From the NCBI RefSeq assembly GCF_042646425.1, contig NZ_JBHRTR010000004.1, forward strand, positions 57,743 to 121,742: a stretch of DNA of 64,000 nt. Direction: 5' to 3'. The notes beneath the pieces were generated by a model that saw nothing but the letters and a program-made list of their open reading frames with translations, searched no databases and was not told the DNA's origin. Position numbers and translations under genes: made by a program. Origin of the DNA: Marinibaculum pumilum. Lineage in GTDB: Bacteria; Pseudomonadota; Alphaproteobacteria; Ferrovibrionales; Ferrovibrionaceae. Position 1 is the first letter of the stretch. Each line of letters begins with the position of its first letter. This document shows, one piece after another, positions 23,614 to 32,855 of this stretch.

Positions 23614-26136
23614 ATGATATCGAACCGTCCCGCCCGCCTGCGCCCGGCCCTGGCCGCGCTGCTGCTTTCGACATTCCTCACGGTCCTGGCTTGTCTCGTC
23701 CTGCCGGCGGGGGCGGTCGCGCAGGTGCAGGACTGGTCGGGGGTCTGGGATACGCGCTGGCTGAACGGCGGCACCCGGGTTGTGGTCCGGCAGGAGGGCA
23801 ATGTGGTCACCGGCGAGTATCCGCTCTATGGCGGGGCGATCGCCGGCCGGGTCGACGGCAACCGCCTGGTCGGCAGCTGGACCGAGCCGGGCAATGGCGG
23901 GACCTTCGTCTGGGTGATGTCGCCGGATGGCCAGAGCTTCATGGGTCGGTTCAGCGACAACGAGTGGTGGACCGGCTCGCGGCTGGACCCCACCGATGCC
24001 GAGGACGGGGCGCTGATGACCCAGGACAGCCCCCGCAATGTCCTGCGTGCCTTCCTGCTGGCCGGCGAGGCAGTGCAGAACGGCGACCTGCAGTATCTCG
24101 ACGACATCGTGCAGCTGCTGGCCTACCCCGAGAGCGACCAGGACAAGACCGACGAACTTCGCGAGGCCACCCTGCTGTGGCTGATCATCGACCAGTTTCA
24201 GTTCCGCCTGACCGAGGTGCCGCTGAACCCGAAGGCGGACAGCTACGACCTGCGCCTCAGCCGCTATGACGGCGAGGAATACATGCTGTCGTTCCTGCGC
24301 CGGGACGACCAGTGGCTGATTGCCGTGCCCAGCCAGAGGGAACTGGACCGCACGCTGGAGCGGCTGCTGGTCCGTACCAAGGGGCGGGTGCCGTCGCCGA
24401 GCCGTGTGTTTCGCCAGGAGAGCCCGCGCGATGCCATGGAAGCCTTCCTGGACAGCATGCGCGCGGGCCCCGGCGGTCTCGACAACGCGATCGACACCCT
24501 TGACCTGTCGGAGCTGAACGCGGTGACACGCCAGCAGGAAGGCGTCCTGCTGGCGCAGTACCTGGACCAGGTGCTGGCCCGCATCGGCGAGGTGGTGCTG
24601 CAGGAGATCCCCAACGACCCGGACAGCGAGACCCCCTACGTCCATTTCATGCATCCCGACGGCGACATCGTCATCGCGCCGGTGGAGAGTGACGACGGCC
24701 AGAAGTGGAAGTTCACGCCGGAGACCCTGCGGAGCATCCGCCACCTCTACGCCGCGGCGGAGGATCTGCCGCTGCCGCGGCACATGCTGCCCTACGATCC
24801 CGACGGCGGCCCGGTCTTCTTCCGCATCCGCAACCAGCTGCGCGACGTCCTGCCCGGGGGGCTGGAGAAGGTCGGTCCGCTGGAAGCCTGGCAGTGGATC
24901 GCCATGGTCGTTGTGTTCGTGTTGGCGCTCGTCCTCGCGGGGCTGATCAGCATCTCCGTCTTCCTGGTGGGGCGGGCGCTGCACCGGCGCAACCGGGCGG
25001 CCATCGGCCGAGTGCCGCAGTTGCTGATGTGGGGCGTGCGGCTGATGGTCTTTGGCCTTGTCGCCTATTTCGGCATCGGCCTGCTGGGCTTGCCCGACCG
25101 CTTCGCCGGCATTGCCCAGACCGTTGCCATGGTGGCGATGATCGCCGGCTCGATACCGATCGAGTTCTGGCTGATCGACGCGGTACGCCATATCCTTGAC
25201 CGCTTCGGTGCGATCAGCCAGCGCGGCGATATCCTGGCCTCCCTGCTGGTCGGACTGATCAAGGTGGCGATCGTCCTGGGCAATTTCCTGCTGCTGGCGG
25301 AAGCGCTGCAGATCCCTTACGGCGCCGCGCTGGCCGGCCTGGGCATCGGCGGCCTGGCGGTGGCGCTGGCGGCCCGCTCCACCCTGGAAAACGTGATCGC
25401 CGGCTTCATCCTGTTCGCCGACCGTCCGCTGGCGGTCGGCGATTTCTGCCGCTTTGGCCAGAAGATGGGCACGGTGGAACGGATCGGCATCCGCTCCACC
25501 GAGCTGCGCACCCGCGACCGCACCGTGATCTCGGTGCCGAACGCGGAATTCGTGAACATGCACCTGGAGAATTTCGGCCGCCGCGACAAGATCCTGCTGC
25601 AGTTCACCATCGGCCTGCGCTACGAGACGCGGCCGGACCAGCTGCGCTACGTGCTGGCGGAAATCCGGCGCCTGCTGATCGCCCATGCCAAGGTCGACGA
25701 GGACCCGCTGCGGGTGCGCTTCTCCGGCTTCGGCAGCCATTCCCTGGATATCGAGGTCTATGCCTATGTCGTGTCGACCGACTGGTCGGACTTCCTGGGC
25801 ATCCGCGAGGATCTCTACCTGCGCATCATGGAGCTGATCGAGGCGGCCGGCACCGGCATCGCGGTGCCGTCGCAGACCCTGTATCTGGGCCGCGACCGCG
25901 GCCTGGACGCCGAGCGCGGCGCCGCCGCGGAAGAACAGGTGAAGGCCTGGCGGGCGGAGACCCGGCTGCCCTTCCCCAACTTCACGGTGGAGGAGATCGA
26001 TCAGGCGGCGAACACCATCCCCTACCCGCCGGAAGGCGCGCCCCGCTTCACCGAGCAGGTCGCCGAGGGGCAGCTGGCGGAGCGCCGGTCGCGGCGCATC
26101 TTCTGGCCCTTCGGCCGACAGGTCCGCGCGCCCTGA
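23614..26136 (+). CDS. Large MscS-family mechanosensitive channel
   Basis: An 840-residue protein, much longer than E. coli MscS (286). Residues 1-35 are a signal peptide ending in AGAVAQ. Residues ~36-420 are an extracytoplasmic part with a lipocalin-like beta segment (SGVWDTRWLNGGTRVVV and GRVDGNRLVGSW). Several membrane helices begin near 430. The pore-lining MscS helix is GAALAGLGIGGLAVALAARS near 570, followed by the beta domain (FADRPLAVGDFCRFG) and a C-terminal alpha/beta cage. Expected role: osmotic-downshock release channel. No good Shine-Dalgarno precedes the ATG at 23614; the signal peptide decides the start. Confidence 0.88.
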   Translation: MISNRPARLRPALAALLLSTFLTVLACLVLPAGAVAQVQDWSGVWDTRWLNGGTRVVVRQEGNVVTGEYPLYGGAIAGRVDGNRLVGSWTEPGNGGTFVWVMSPDGQSFMGRFSDNEWWTGSRLDPTDAEDGALMTQDSPRNVLRAFLLAGEAVQNGDLQYLDDIVQLLAYPESDQDKTDELREATLLWLIIDQFQFRLTEVPLNPKADSYDLRLSRYDGEEYMLSFLRRDDQWLIAVPSQRELDRTLERLLVRTKGRVPSPSRVFRQESPRDAMEAFLDSMRAGPGGLDNAIDTLDLSELNAVTRQQEGVLLAQYLDQVLARIGEVVLQEIPNDPDSETPYVHFMHPDGDIVIAPVESDDGQKWKFTPETLRSIRHLYAAAEDLPLPRHMLPYDPDGGPVFFRIRNQLRDVLPGGLEKVGPLEAWQWIAMVVVFVLALVLAGLISISVFLVGRALHRRNRAAIGRVPQLLMWGVRLMVFGLVAYFGIGLLGLPDRFAGIAQTVAMVAMIAGSIPIEFWLIDAVRHILDRFGAISQRGDILASLLVGLIKVAIVLGNFLLLAEALQIPYGAALAGLGIGGLAVALAARSTLENVIAGFILFADRPLAVGDFCRFGQKMGTVERIGIRSTELRTRDRTVISVPNAEFVNMHLENFGRRDKILLQFTIGLRYETRPDQLRYVLAEIRRLLIAHAKVDEDPLRVRFSGFGSHSLDIEVYAYVVSTDWSDFLGIREDLYLRIMELIEAAGTGIAVPSQTLYLGRDRGLDAERGAAAEEQVKAWRAETRLPFPNFTVEEIDQAANTIPYPPEGAPRFTEQVAEGQLAERRSRRIFWPFGRQVRAP

Positions 26137-26284
26137 TCCGGGCCGTGCCGCCGGCGGCCTGGTCCAACAGAGCGGGCGGTCCGGTCCAAGACGGGCCCGC
26201 CGGCTTCGGGCAGACTGGCGCGTGGTGAAATGCCATGTCCCAGCCAGATGCCTCAGCCACGTGCCTTAGGGGGAGGGAGCCGCC

Positions 26285-27664
26285 ATGCCAGCCATGCCGC
26301 CCATGTTCGAGACCTCGGCCATCGTCCGCCGCTTCCGGGAAAGCAACCGCAAGTCGGCCGAACATGAGCAGCGCGCCCGCAAGGTGGTGCCCGGCGGCAC
26401 CTCGCGCGCGACCATGCTGCAGAAACCTTTCCCGGTCTATCTGGCGGATGCGCGCGGCGCCTCGGTCTGGGACCTGGACGGCAACGAGCGGCTGGACTTC
26501 AACAACAATATGCTGGCGATGATCCACGGCCATGGCCATCCGGAGGTGGTCGCCGCGGTGAAGGCGCAGCTGGAGCGCACCTCGGCCTTCACCTCCGTCT
26601 CAGAGCGCGAGGCGGAGCTGGCGGAGACCCTGTGCGGCCGGGTCGCCAGCATCGACAAGGTGACCTTCGACAATTCCGGCACCGAGGCGGTGATGATGGC
26701 GATCCGCCTGGCGCGGGCCTATACCGGCCGCACCCGGATCCTGCGCTTCGAGGGCGGCTATCACGGCTTCTACGATCCGGTGATCACCGGCTCCTTCTCC
26801 AACCCGCCGGTCGATGCGCCGCACGACCCGCACCCGCCGGTGCGCGACATGGCCGGCATGCCGCCCGGCGTGACCGAGGATGCGGTCCTGGTGCCCTACA
26901 ACGATGCCGAGGCGGTGCGCCGCGTCTTCCGCGAGCAGGGCGAGCGCCTGGCGGCGGTGATCGTGGAGCCGATGCTGGGCGGCGGCGGCATGATCCCGGG
27001 CCTGCCGGACTTCCTGCGCACGATCCGCGAGGAGAGCGCGAAGACCGGCACGGTGATGATCTGCGACGAGGTGATCACCCTGCGTTTCGCCACCGGCGGC
27101 GCGCAGGAGGTCTATGGCCTGGCCCCGGACCTGACCACGATGGGAAAGATCATCGGCGGCGGCTATCCGGTCGGCGCGGTCGGCGGCCGGGCCGAGATCA
27201 TGGATCTCTGCCGGCCAGCGGACGAGGGCGGCGCCGTGATGACGATGGGCACGTTCAACTCCAACCCCGTCACGGTGACCGCAGGCCTGGCGACCCTGAA
27301 GCTGCTGGACAAGGCGGCGATCGACCGGCTGAACGGCCTGGGCGACCGGCTGCGCAAGGGGCTGTCCGACTGTATCGAGAAGCGCCAGGTACCGGCCCGG
27401 GTGACCGGCGCGGCCTCCTGCTTCGACATCCACTTCACCCGTCGCGAGATCAACAATGCCCGCGACGTCGCCACCGACGACGAGGCGCTGCAGCAGGTCT
27501 GCTCCCTGGGCCTCGCCAATCGCGGCATCCTGGTGTCGAAGTCGCGCAAGGGCGGTCTCTCCACCGTGATGGACGAGGGCATCATCGACCGCGCGGTCGA
27601 GGCGTTCGACGACACCCTGACGGAGATGACGGCCGAAGGCTGGTTCGACAGCGCCCGGCACTGA
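26285..27664 (+). CDS. Class-III PLP aminotransferase, glutamate-1-semialdehyde-mutase-like
   Basis: A 459-residue fold-type I PLP enzyme close to the HemL/aspartate-aminotransferase-family group. VPGGTSRATMLQKPFPVYL opens the domain; TFDNSGTEAVMMAIRLARA binds PLP phosphate; ICDEVITLRF contains the PLP-ring Asp; and TTMGKIIGGGYPVGAVGG contains the Schiff-base Lys near residue 289. It is probably not the tetrapyrrole enzyme itself, because HemL is about 430 residues with other conserved blocks; a dedicated amine or amino-acid substrate is more likely. No operon partner on its strand. The first Met codons are crowded; a start at the ATG of MFETS is possible. Confidence 0.87.
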   Translation: MPAMPPMFETSAIVRRFRESNRKSAEHEQRARKVVPGGTSRATMLQKPFPVYLADARGASVWDLDGNERLDFNNNMLAMIHGHGHPEVVAAVKAQLERTSAFTSVSEREAELAETLCGRVASIDKVTFDNSGTEAVMMAIRLARAYTGRTRILRFEGGYHGFYDPVITGSFSNPPVDAPHDPHPPVRDMAGMPPGVTEDAVLVPYNDAEAVRRVFREQGERLAAVIVEPMLGGGGMIPGLPDFLRTIREESAKTGTVMICDEVITLRFATGGAQEVYGLAPDLTTMGKIIGGGYPVGAVGGRAEIMDLCRPADEGGAVMTMGTFNSNPVTVTAGLATLKLLDKAAIDRLNGLGDRLRKGLSDCIEKRQVPARVTGAASCFDIHFTRREINNARDVATDDEALQQVCSLGLANRGILVSKSRKGGLSTVMDEGIIDRAVEAFDDTLTEMTAEGWFDSARH

Positions 27665-27680
27665 GGGCCCCCGGGCCCTC
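27663..27680. terminator. G+C-rich hairpin between convergent genes
   Basis: GAGGGCCC and GGGCCCTC are perfect complements separated by two bases, so about 7 bp can pair with a tight loop. A C/T-rich run follows. It may stop transcription from both sides (aminotransferase and LOV kinase); no T-tract supports this strongly. Confidence 0.4.
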
Positions 27681-27726
27681 TCCCCCCCCTCCGGGCGCGG
27701 CGCCCCTTCGTCCTTTCCGCTGCCGG

Positions 27727-29544
27727 TCAGCGCCGCTCCTGCGGCGTGGTTGCGGCTGAGGCTCCGGCGCCGTCCGGCAGGTCGTCCGCATCGAGGTTCG
27801 CGGCAGCGGGCGCGCGCGGCAGGTGGACCGCGACCGTCGTGCCCTCGCAGGGCCGGCTCTCGATCTCCAGCCGGCCGCCATGGTCCTCGACGACGGTGCC
27901 GACCAGGGTGAGGCCGATCCCCAGCCCCGCGCCCTTGTTCCCCGAGTAGAATGGCTGGCGCGCACGCTCCAGCACGTCCGGGCTCATGCCGGCCCCGGTG
28001 TCGCGCACGATCAGTCTGACATCGCCGGCTGGACGGTCGTCTCTCACCTGCACGTCGATCCTGCCCTGGTTCGGACCGATTGCCTGGGCGGCATTGGTCA
28101 GCAGGTTGAGCAGCACCTGGTGGATTTCGGCCGGACCGCCCAGCACGACGGAATCGGCGTCGCCGTCCACCGTCACCGTGATTCCGGCTGGAAGGCCGGG
28201 CCGGATAAGCTCGATGCTGTCCCGCACCAGGGTCGAAAGCTCCAGCCGGTGCCGCCGCATGTCGGTGTCGCGGGCCCGGTCCAGTGCGCTCTGGGCCAGT
28301 GCGCGCACCGTCGTGCCCGAGCGGTGGATGCAGCCAGCCAGCCGGCGCGCGGGATCGGGAAGGGAGGCATCCTCCTCCAGCAGCTTCGACAGGGACAGGA
28401 TGGGCACCAGGGCGTTCTTGATGTCATGGCCGACCCCGCCGACGAGCGCGGCGAGATGCTGCATGCGCTGCGCCTGCTCCAGCCTCTGCCGCAACAGCTG
28501 CCCGAGATTCTCGGCCTCGATCCGCTCGGTCACGTCGGCCATGACGCCGACGAAGTGGGTCGTCCTGCCGTCGTCCGCCTGCACGGGCGCGATCGACAGG
28601 CTGTTCCAGAAGCGGACGCCGTCCTGCCGGTAGTTGCGCAGCAGGACGCTGGCCGGCTCCCCGCTGCGGATGGCGTCCGCGAGGGTCGCGACCCCCGCCT
28701 GCTGACGGTCGCTGCCCTGCAGGAAGCGGCAGTTCCGTCCCAGCACGGCCGTCCGGCCGTAACCCGTGATGCGCTCGAAGCCCGCATTCACGAAGATCAG
28801 CGGCATGTCCGTCGCCAGGGCATCGACGATCAGGATGCCATCGGTGGTCGATTCCACAGCCCGTTCGAGCAGCAGCAGGCGGGCGTCGCGGCGACGTGCC
28901 CGGGTCCGGTCGACCGCCGATCCTGCGATCGCCGGCGGCCGTCCGGAGGCACGGGGCCATGCGGCGGCATTGAATTGCAGGTGGCGGATATCGCCGGCGC
29001 GCTCGCGGATCCGCACCTCGATGGCCTCGCCGGATGAGCCGCCCCGCTGCAGCCGCTCCAGGGCGCCGTCCAGCACGGGGCGGTCTTCGACCAGGACATG
29101 GTGGCGCAGGAGCGACATGGTCATCGTGTCCGCCTGGATCGCCAGGCCAGCGACATCCGGCATCTGCGCCGTGCTGGTCAGCCGGTCCGTCTCCGGATCC
29201 CAATGCCACAAGGCTTCGCGTGCCGTGCGGGTGCCTATGGCGTCCCAGGACAGATCCGGCTCGCTGCCCTGCGATCGCTCACGCGACGCTGCGCCCGCGC
29301 CTGCCACCGCGTTGCGGCAGGCCAGCAGCGCCAGGGCGAGAATTCCCATAGAAGCGAAAATGGCCGCGCCCAGGGCCAATCCCCCCGGCACCGGCACAAT
29401 CCAGACTGGCAGCCAGGTCGCCACGACCGAGCAGAACGCGACCGTGGCGACAAGGCCGAGGGGAATGCCATGCCTGCCGGCGCCAGGCCACGCATTGGCG
29501 CGGGCACTTGCCGTCGCGGGCATGATATCGCGTAGCCATTGCAT
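27727..29544 (-). CDS. LOV-domain sensor histidine kinase, membrane-anchored
   Basis: A 605-residue kinase. Two membrane helices (~28-50 and ~54-76) with almost no external loop, then a PAS-like region (~105-215), a LOV domain (~225-340) and a histidine-kinase core. The LOV flavin-adduct motif is GRNCRFLQG with Cys272; flavin-binding Asn are in LLRNYRQDG (N304) and RFWNSLSIAP (N314). The Gln normally found in the last strand is replaced by Met335 (HFVGVMADVT). The phospho-acceptor is H373 in GGVGHDIKNALVP, the N box LLTNAAQAIG, and the G box GLGIGLTLVG. Blue-light control of phosphorylation is the expected role. Last gene of the signalling run; 79 bp after a receiver. Confidence 0.9.
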   Translation of the reverse strand: MQWLRDIMPATASARANAWPGAGRHGIPLGLVATVAFCSVVATWLPVWIVPVPGGLALGAAIFASMGILALALLACRNAVAGAGAASRERSQGSEPDLSWDAIGTRTAREALWHWDPETDRLTSTAQMPDVAGLAIQADTMTMSLLRHHVLVEDRPVLDGALERLQRGGSSGEAIEVRIRERAGDIRHLQFNAAAWPRASGRPPAIAGSAVDRTRARRRDARLLLLERAVESTTDGILIVDALATDMPLIFVNAGFERITGYGRTAVLGRNCRFLQGSDRQQAGVATLADAIRSGEPASVLLRNYRQDGVRFWNSLSIAPVQADDGRTTHFVGVMADVTERIEAENLGQLLRQRLEQAQRMQHLAALVGGVGHDIKNALVPILSLSKLLEEDASLPDPARRLAGCIHRSGTTVRALAQSALDRARDTDMRRHRLELSTLVRDSIELIRPGLPAGITVTVDGDADSVVLGGPAEIHQVLLNLLTNAAQAIGPNQGRIDVQVRDDRPAGDVRLIVRDTGAGMSPDVLERARQPFYSGNKGAGLGIGLTLVGTVVEDHGGRLEIESRPCEGTTVAVHLPRAPAAANLDADDLPDGAGASAATTPQERR

Positions 29545-29623
29545 GCGGCGTCCCCTCCCAAATCCTGGAGACAGCTTTCCGCCGTGCGTGCCGCGGTCGG
29601 CCCCTTCTGCGGCCGGCCCGATC

Positions 29624-30007
29624 CTAGCCTGCCGCCCTGGATCCGAGCAGCGCGTCCAGGGTGGCGCCCAGTTCCGCCCGGTCGACCGGCTTCAGCAGGG
29701 TTGCATCGGCGCCGGCCAGCCGCGCGGAATCCAACGACCGCTGCAGGGGCCGCCTGGGTGCGCCACCGGAGATCGCGACCACCGGCAAGCCCGGGCGGTC
29801 GGCCTTCAGCGCCTCGATCAGTGCGATCCCGCCGGTTCCCGGCATCCAGACGTCGGTGACGACCGCGTCGAACCGCTCCGACCGCAGCGCCTGCAGCGCC
29901 TGTTCCGCGGCGGAGGTCTTCACCACGGTGTGACCCAGCCGCTGCAGCATGCGACCGAGGATGTAGAGCACGTCCTCGATATCCTCAACCAGCAGCACAT
30001 GTGCCAT
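29624..30007 (-). CDS. Single-domain response regulator
   Basis: A 127-residue receiver without output domain. The acidic pair is in LLVEDIED, the phospho-acceptor Asp in AVVTDVWMPGTGG (about residue 52), the switch Ser in VAISGG, and the Lys in LLKPVDRAEL. Its start lies 23 bp inside the end of the hybrid kinase gene, so it is translationally coupled to it and is its most likely phosphotransfer partner, with the LOV kinase downstream as a second candidate. Confidence 0.9.
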   Translation of the reverse strand: MAHVLLVEDIEDVLYILGRMLQRLGHTVVKTSAAEQALQALRSERFDAVVTDVWMPGTGGIALIEALKADRPGLPVVAISGGAPRRPLQRSLDSARLAGADATLLKPVDRAELGATLDALLGSRAAG

Positions 30008-31154
30008 TCATTGTCTCCCAGGAATGTGCGTCCTCCGGCCGGCCGACGGTGATCCGGGGAAGCCGGATCGTGAAGCGGGCGCCGGACCCTGGCAGGTTGT
30101 CGGCCAGGATATCGCCGCCCCAGCGCTTGACGATCCCGTAGACGACCGAGAGGCCCAGGCCGCTCCCCTCCTGGCTGTTGCTGCCGGAGAAGAAGGGCTC
30201 GAAGATCCGGCCGATTTCGGCGGTGCAGATGCCGGGGCCTGTGTCCGTGACCTCGATCTGCACGCCGCCGGCTTCGCCAAAGCCGGCATCGCAGCGCAGA
30301 CCGATCGTGATCACGCCGCGCCCGCCCATCGCCCGGTCGGCGTTGCGCAGCAGGTTCACCAATATCTGCAGGAATTCCGGCTCGCTGCCGCGCACCAGGC
30401 ACGGATCGGGCAGGACGGAGAGGGCGAGCTGGACCCCGCCGCCCAGGCTCCTGCGCAGCACCTCCTCGTTGCGCAGCAGGCATTCGCGGATGTCGATCTC
30501 CGGCAGGTCCTGCTGGTCGCCGCGGGCAAATGCCAGAACGTTCTGGACGATCGCACTGGCATCGCGCGCGCAGCGGCGGATCACGGTGGCATCCTCGTGC
30601 GTGGCGCTGCCCGGCGGAAGGTCGTCGATCAGGAATTCCGCCGCCCCGAGGATCGGCTGCAGCATGTTGTTGATCTCGTGGGCGAGCCCGCCGGACATCC
30701 TGGCGATCGCCTGCAGGCGCTCGCGCTGGTTCTCCAGGTCACGCAGGCGGAGCTCCAGGGCTGCGCTACGCCGGCGTTCCGCGGCCTCCTCCAGCGCCCG
30801 CTCGATGATGGGCCGCAGGCGCCCCAGGTTCGCCTTGGTCAGATAATCGGTGGCACCGGCGCGCATCGTCTCTACGGCGACCTCCTCGCCGCGGGCACCG
30901 GAGACCATGATGAACGGCACGCCAGGGGCATGACGCTTCGCCAGGTCCAGAGCCTCGGGCCCGCCGAAACCCGGCACGACATAGTCGGAGACGATGATGT
31001 CCCACTGCGCCTCGGCCAGCGCCGCTTCGAAATTGGCCCGGTTGTCGACCCGCCAGCTCGCCACCTCGAGCCCGTCGGTCCGCAACTGCCGGGTCAGGAA
31101 GAAGGCATCGTGCTCGCTGTCTTCGACGAGAAGCATGATGACAGGGCGACCCAT
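29985..31154 (-). CDS. Receiver-histidine kinase hybrid, soluble
   Basis: A protein of 389 residues. An N-terminal receiver (LLVEDSEHD, acceptor Asp in IIVSDYVVPGFGG, Lys in YLTKANL) precedes a coiled linker (~120-150) and a kinase core with phospho-acceptor His in GGLAHEINNMLQPI, N box LLRNADRAMGG, and G boxes DTGPGI and GSGLGLSVVYG. The receiver-first order means kinase activity is probably set by phosphorylation from another kinase. The ATG at 31154 follows GGAGG and overlaps the last base of the preceding receiver frame; a GTG one codon upstream is less well placed. No membrane segment. Confidence 0.88.
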   Translation of the reverse strand: MGRPVIMLLVEDSEHDAFFLTRQLRTDGLEVASWRVDNRANFEAALAEAQWDIIVSDYVVPGFGGPEALDLAKRHAPGVPFIMVSGARGEEVAVETMRAGATDYLTKANLGRLRPIIERALEEAAERRRSAALELRLRDLENQRERLQAIARMSGGLAHEINNMLQPILGAAEFLIDDLPPGSATHEDATVIRRCARDASAIVQNVLAFARGDQQDLPEIDIRECLLRNEEVLRRSLGGGVQLALSVLPDPCLVRGSEPEFLQILVNLLRNADRAMGGRGVITIGLRCDAGFGEAGGVQIEVTDTGPGICTAEIGRIFEPFFSGSNSQEGSGLGLSVVYGIVKRWGGDILADNLPGSGARFTIRLPRITVGRPEDAHSWETMNGTCAAG

Positions 31155-31609
31155 CACTCCTCCGTCTCCGGCAGCCCGCGGTTCAGGACCAGCCAGTACA
31201 CGCCGAGGCTCTCGATGGCGGTGGCGAACTTCGCGAAGTCCACCGGCTTCTGGATTTAGCTGTTGCAGCCGAAGGCATAGCTGTCGACGATGTCCTGCTC
31301 TTCGGCCGACGAGGTGAGAACCACGACCGGGATGTAGCGGGTGGCCGGGTTGCCACGCAGCGTCTCCAGCACCTCGATGCCGCTGAGCTTCGGCAGCTTC
31401 AGGTCGAGCAGAATCAGTTCCGGCAGGTCCTGACGCGACATGCCCTCGAAGCTGCCGCGCCGGAGCAGGTAGTCGACCGCTTCCTCCCCGTCGCGCACGA
31501 CATCGACCCGGTTGCCGATGCGGCTCTTGGTCAAGGCACGCACCGTCATGAATTCGTCGTGCTGGTTGTCCTCCACCAGCAGGATCTTACGGTCGGTCGG
31601 GATCGCCAT
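31154..31609 (-). pseudogene. Rcp1-like response regulator interrupted by an in-frame TAA
   Basis: A 151-codon receiver frame of the phytochrome-kinase partner (Rcp1-like) type. It begins MAIPTDRKILLVEDNQHDE, with the acceptor Asp in LILLDLKLPKLSG and switch Thr in VVLTSSAEEQD. Codon 118 (31258-31256) is TAA; translation beyond it continues perfectly in frame as IQKPVDFAKFATAIESLG and on to a TGA at 31156-31154. Family members read GCNSYIxKPVDF here, so TAC changed to TAA is enough to explain it. The truncated 117-residue product would lose the conserved Lys and the last helix and should not switch normally. Recent mutation, sequencing error and readthrough are all open. The frame overlaps the upstream kinase by 23 bp. 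Confidence 0.85.
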
Positions 31610-32855
31610 GGTCGGGTTCCTCCGCTTTTTCCGCGGGTTCCAGCGTGAAGCTGATGGTGGCGCCGGCATTCGGCTGTCCCTCGGCGCGCACCCATCCGCC
31701 GTGGCGGCGCACGATACGCTCGACTGTCGCAAGGCCGATGCCGTTGCCCGCGAACTCGGCATGCCGATGCAGACGGTGAAAGGGGCGGAACAGCTTGCCC
31801 ACATACTGCATGTCGAAGCCCGCTCCATTGTCGGAGACCCGGTAGGTGGGGCCCGCCGGATCCTCGACGGCATCGAAGGTGATCCGGGCGTCCTGCGTCT
31901 GCGCCGTGAACTTCCAGGCATTGCCCAGCAGATTGTCGACGACGATCTGCAGCAGGCGCGCATCTCCGGTGGCGGTCAGGCCCGGGGCGATCGCGATCTT
32001 CACGTCGCGGCCGGGCTCCGCCGCTTGCAGCCGGGCCGCGGCATTCTCGGCCAGCAGGCTCAGGTCGACGGGAGCGCGGCGCAGAGCCCAGCGGGAAACC
32101 CGGGACAGGCTCAACAGATCGTCGATCAGGGTGCCCATCCGCTGGCTTTCGGTCACCAGGTAGCCGATATAGGTTCGCCCCACCTCGGGCAGAGCGTCGG
32201 CGCAATCCTCCTGCAAGGCCTGGCTGTAGCCCACGATGCTGCGCAGCGGCGCCTGCAGGTCGTGCGAGACGCTGTAGCAGAAGGCCTCCAGTTCCTCGTT
32301 GCTGGCCTTAAGTTCGGCAGTCCGCTCCGCCACCCGCCGTTCCAGCAACCGGTTGGCTTCTTCGAGCTGGCTGTGCTGTTCCAGGATCAGTTCCTCGCGG
32401 GCTGCGGCATAGGTTTCGAACGTCACCAGTCCCAGCGCGTCGAACAGCTGATCGATCCGCAGGATATGCTCCACGGTCTCCTGGGCGCGTCGCGCCGGAT
32501 CCCGGGTCAGGAAACGGGTCAGGGTGGCCTTGATGCTGAAGACGAAGGTCGCCGTCTCGGTCGGCGAAAGGCCCTGTCGCGCGAAGCGCTGGGAAAGGCC
32601 GGCCAGCAGCTCCCGCAGCGGCCCATACTCGATCGCCCGGGTGTCGGAGAGGTTGTCGCCGGCGATCGCCGTCAGGATCTGCCGGCAGATCTCGCCGGTG
32701 GTCTCCCGCAGGTCCCGGTCGTCCAGCAGGTCGGTCCTGACCGCTCCGCTGCGTCGCAGGTCGTCCAGCCATTCCTGCCGGATGCCTTCGATGTTGCGGG
32801 ACAGGAAGGCCGCCAGCGCCGGATGCTTTGCCGTCGCGATCATCACCGCATCCAC
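31587..32855 (-). CDS. Soluble histidine kinase with RsbRD-type N-terminal domain
   Basis: A 422-residue kinase without membrane segments. Residues ~10-150 resemble the RsbRD N-terminal (RsbR/globin-like) sensor helices. A coiled coil follows (EEANRLLERRVAERTAELKA), then the kinase core of the phytochrome-like HisKA type: acceptor His in YSVSHDLQAPLRSIVGYS, N box NLLGNAWKFT, and G boxes SDNGAGFD and GNGIGLATVERI. The coding start given is a GTG overlapping the MCP-like stop codon; an ATG four codons in (32843) is the alternative. It overlaps the broken Rcp1-like receiver, its natural partner by position and family. Confidence 0.85.
   Translation of the reverse strand: MDAVMIATAKHPALAAFLSRNIEGIRQEWLDDLRRSGAVRTDLLDDRDLRETTGEICRQILTAIAGDNLSDTRAIEYGPLRELLAGLSQRFARQGLSPTETATFVFSIKATLTRFLTRDPARRAQETVEHILRIDQLFDALGLVTFETYAAAREELILEQHSQLEEANRLLERRVAERTAELKASNEELEAFCYSVSHDLQAPLRSIVGYSQALQEDCADALPEVGRTYIGYLVTESQRMGTLIDDLLSLSRVSRWALRRAPVDLSLLAENAAARLQAAEPGRDVKIAIAPGLTATGDARLLQIVVDNLLGNAWKFTAQTQDARITFDAVEDPAGPTYRVSDNGAGFDMQYVGKLFRPFHRLHRHAEFAGNGIGLATVERIVRRHGGWVRAEGQPNAGATISFTLEPAEKAEEPDHGDPDRP

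Noticed and set aside
21970..25740. Minus-strand open frame of over 1200 codons opposite the TTC38-like and MscS genes
   Set aside because: Antisense to two well-supported genes, no domain, His/Gln/Arg-rich composition typical of a shadow frame.
26285..27664. hemL, glutamate-1-semialdehyde aminomutase of tetrapyrrole synthesis
   Set aside because: Same superfamily and Lys motif, but longer than HemL and divergent in flanking blocks; annotated only as HemL-like.
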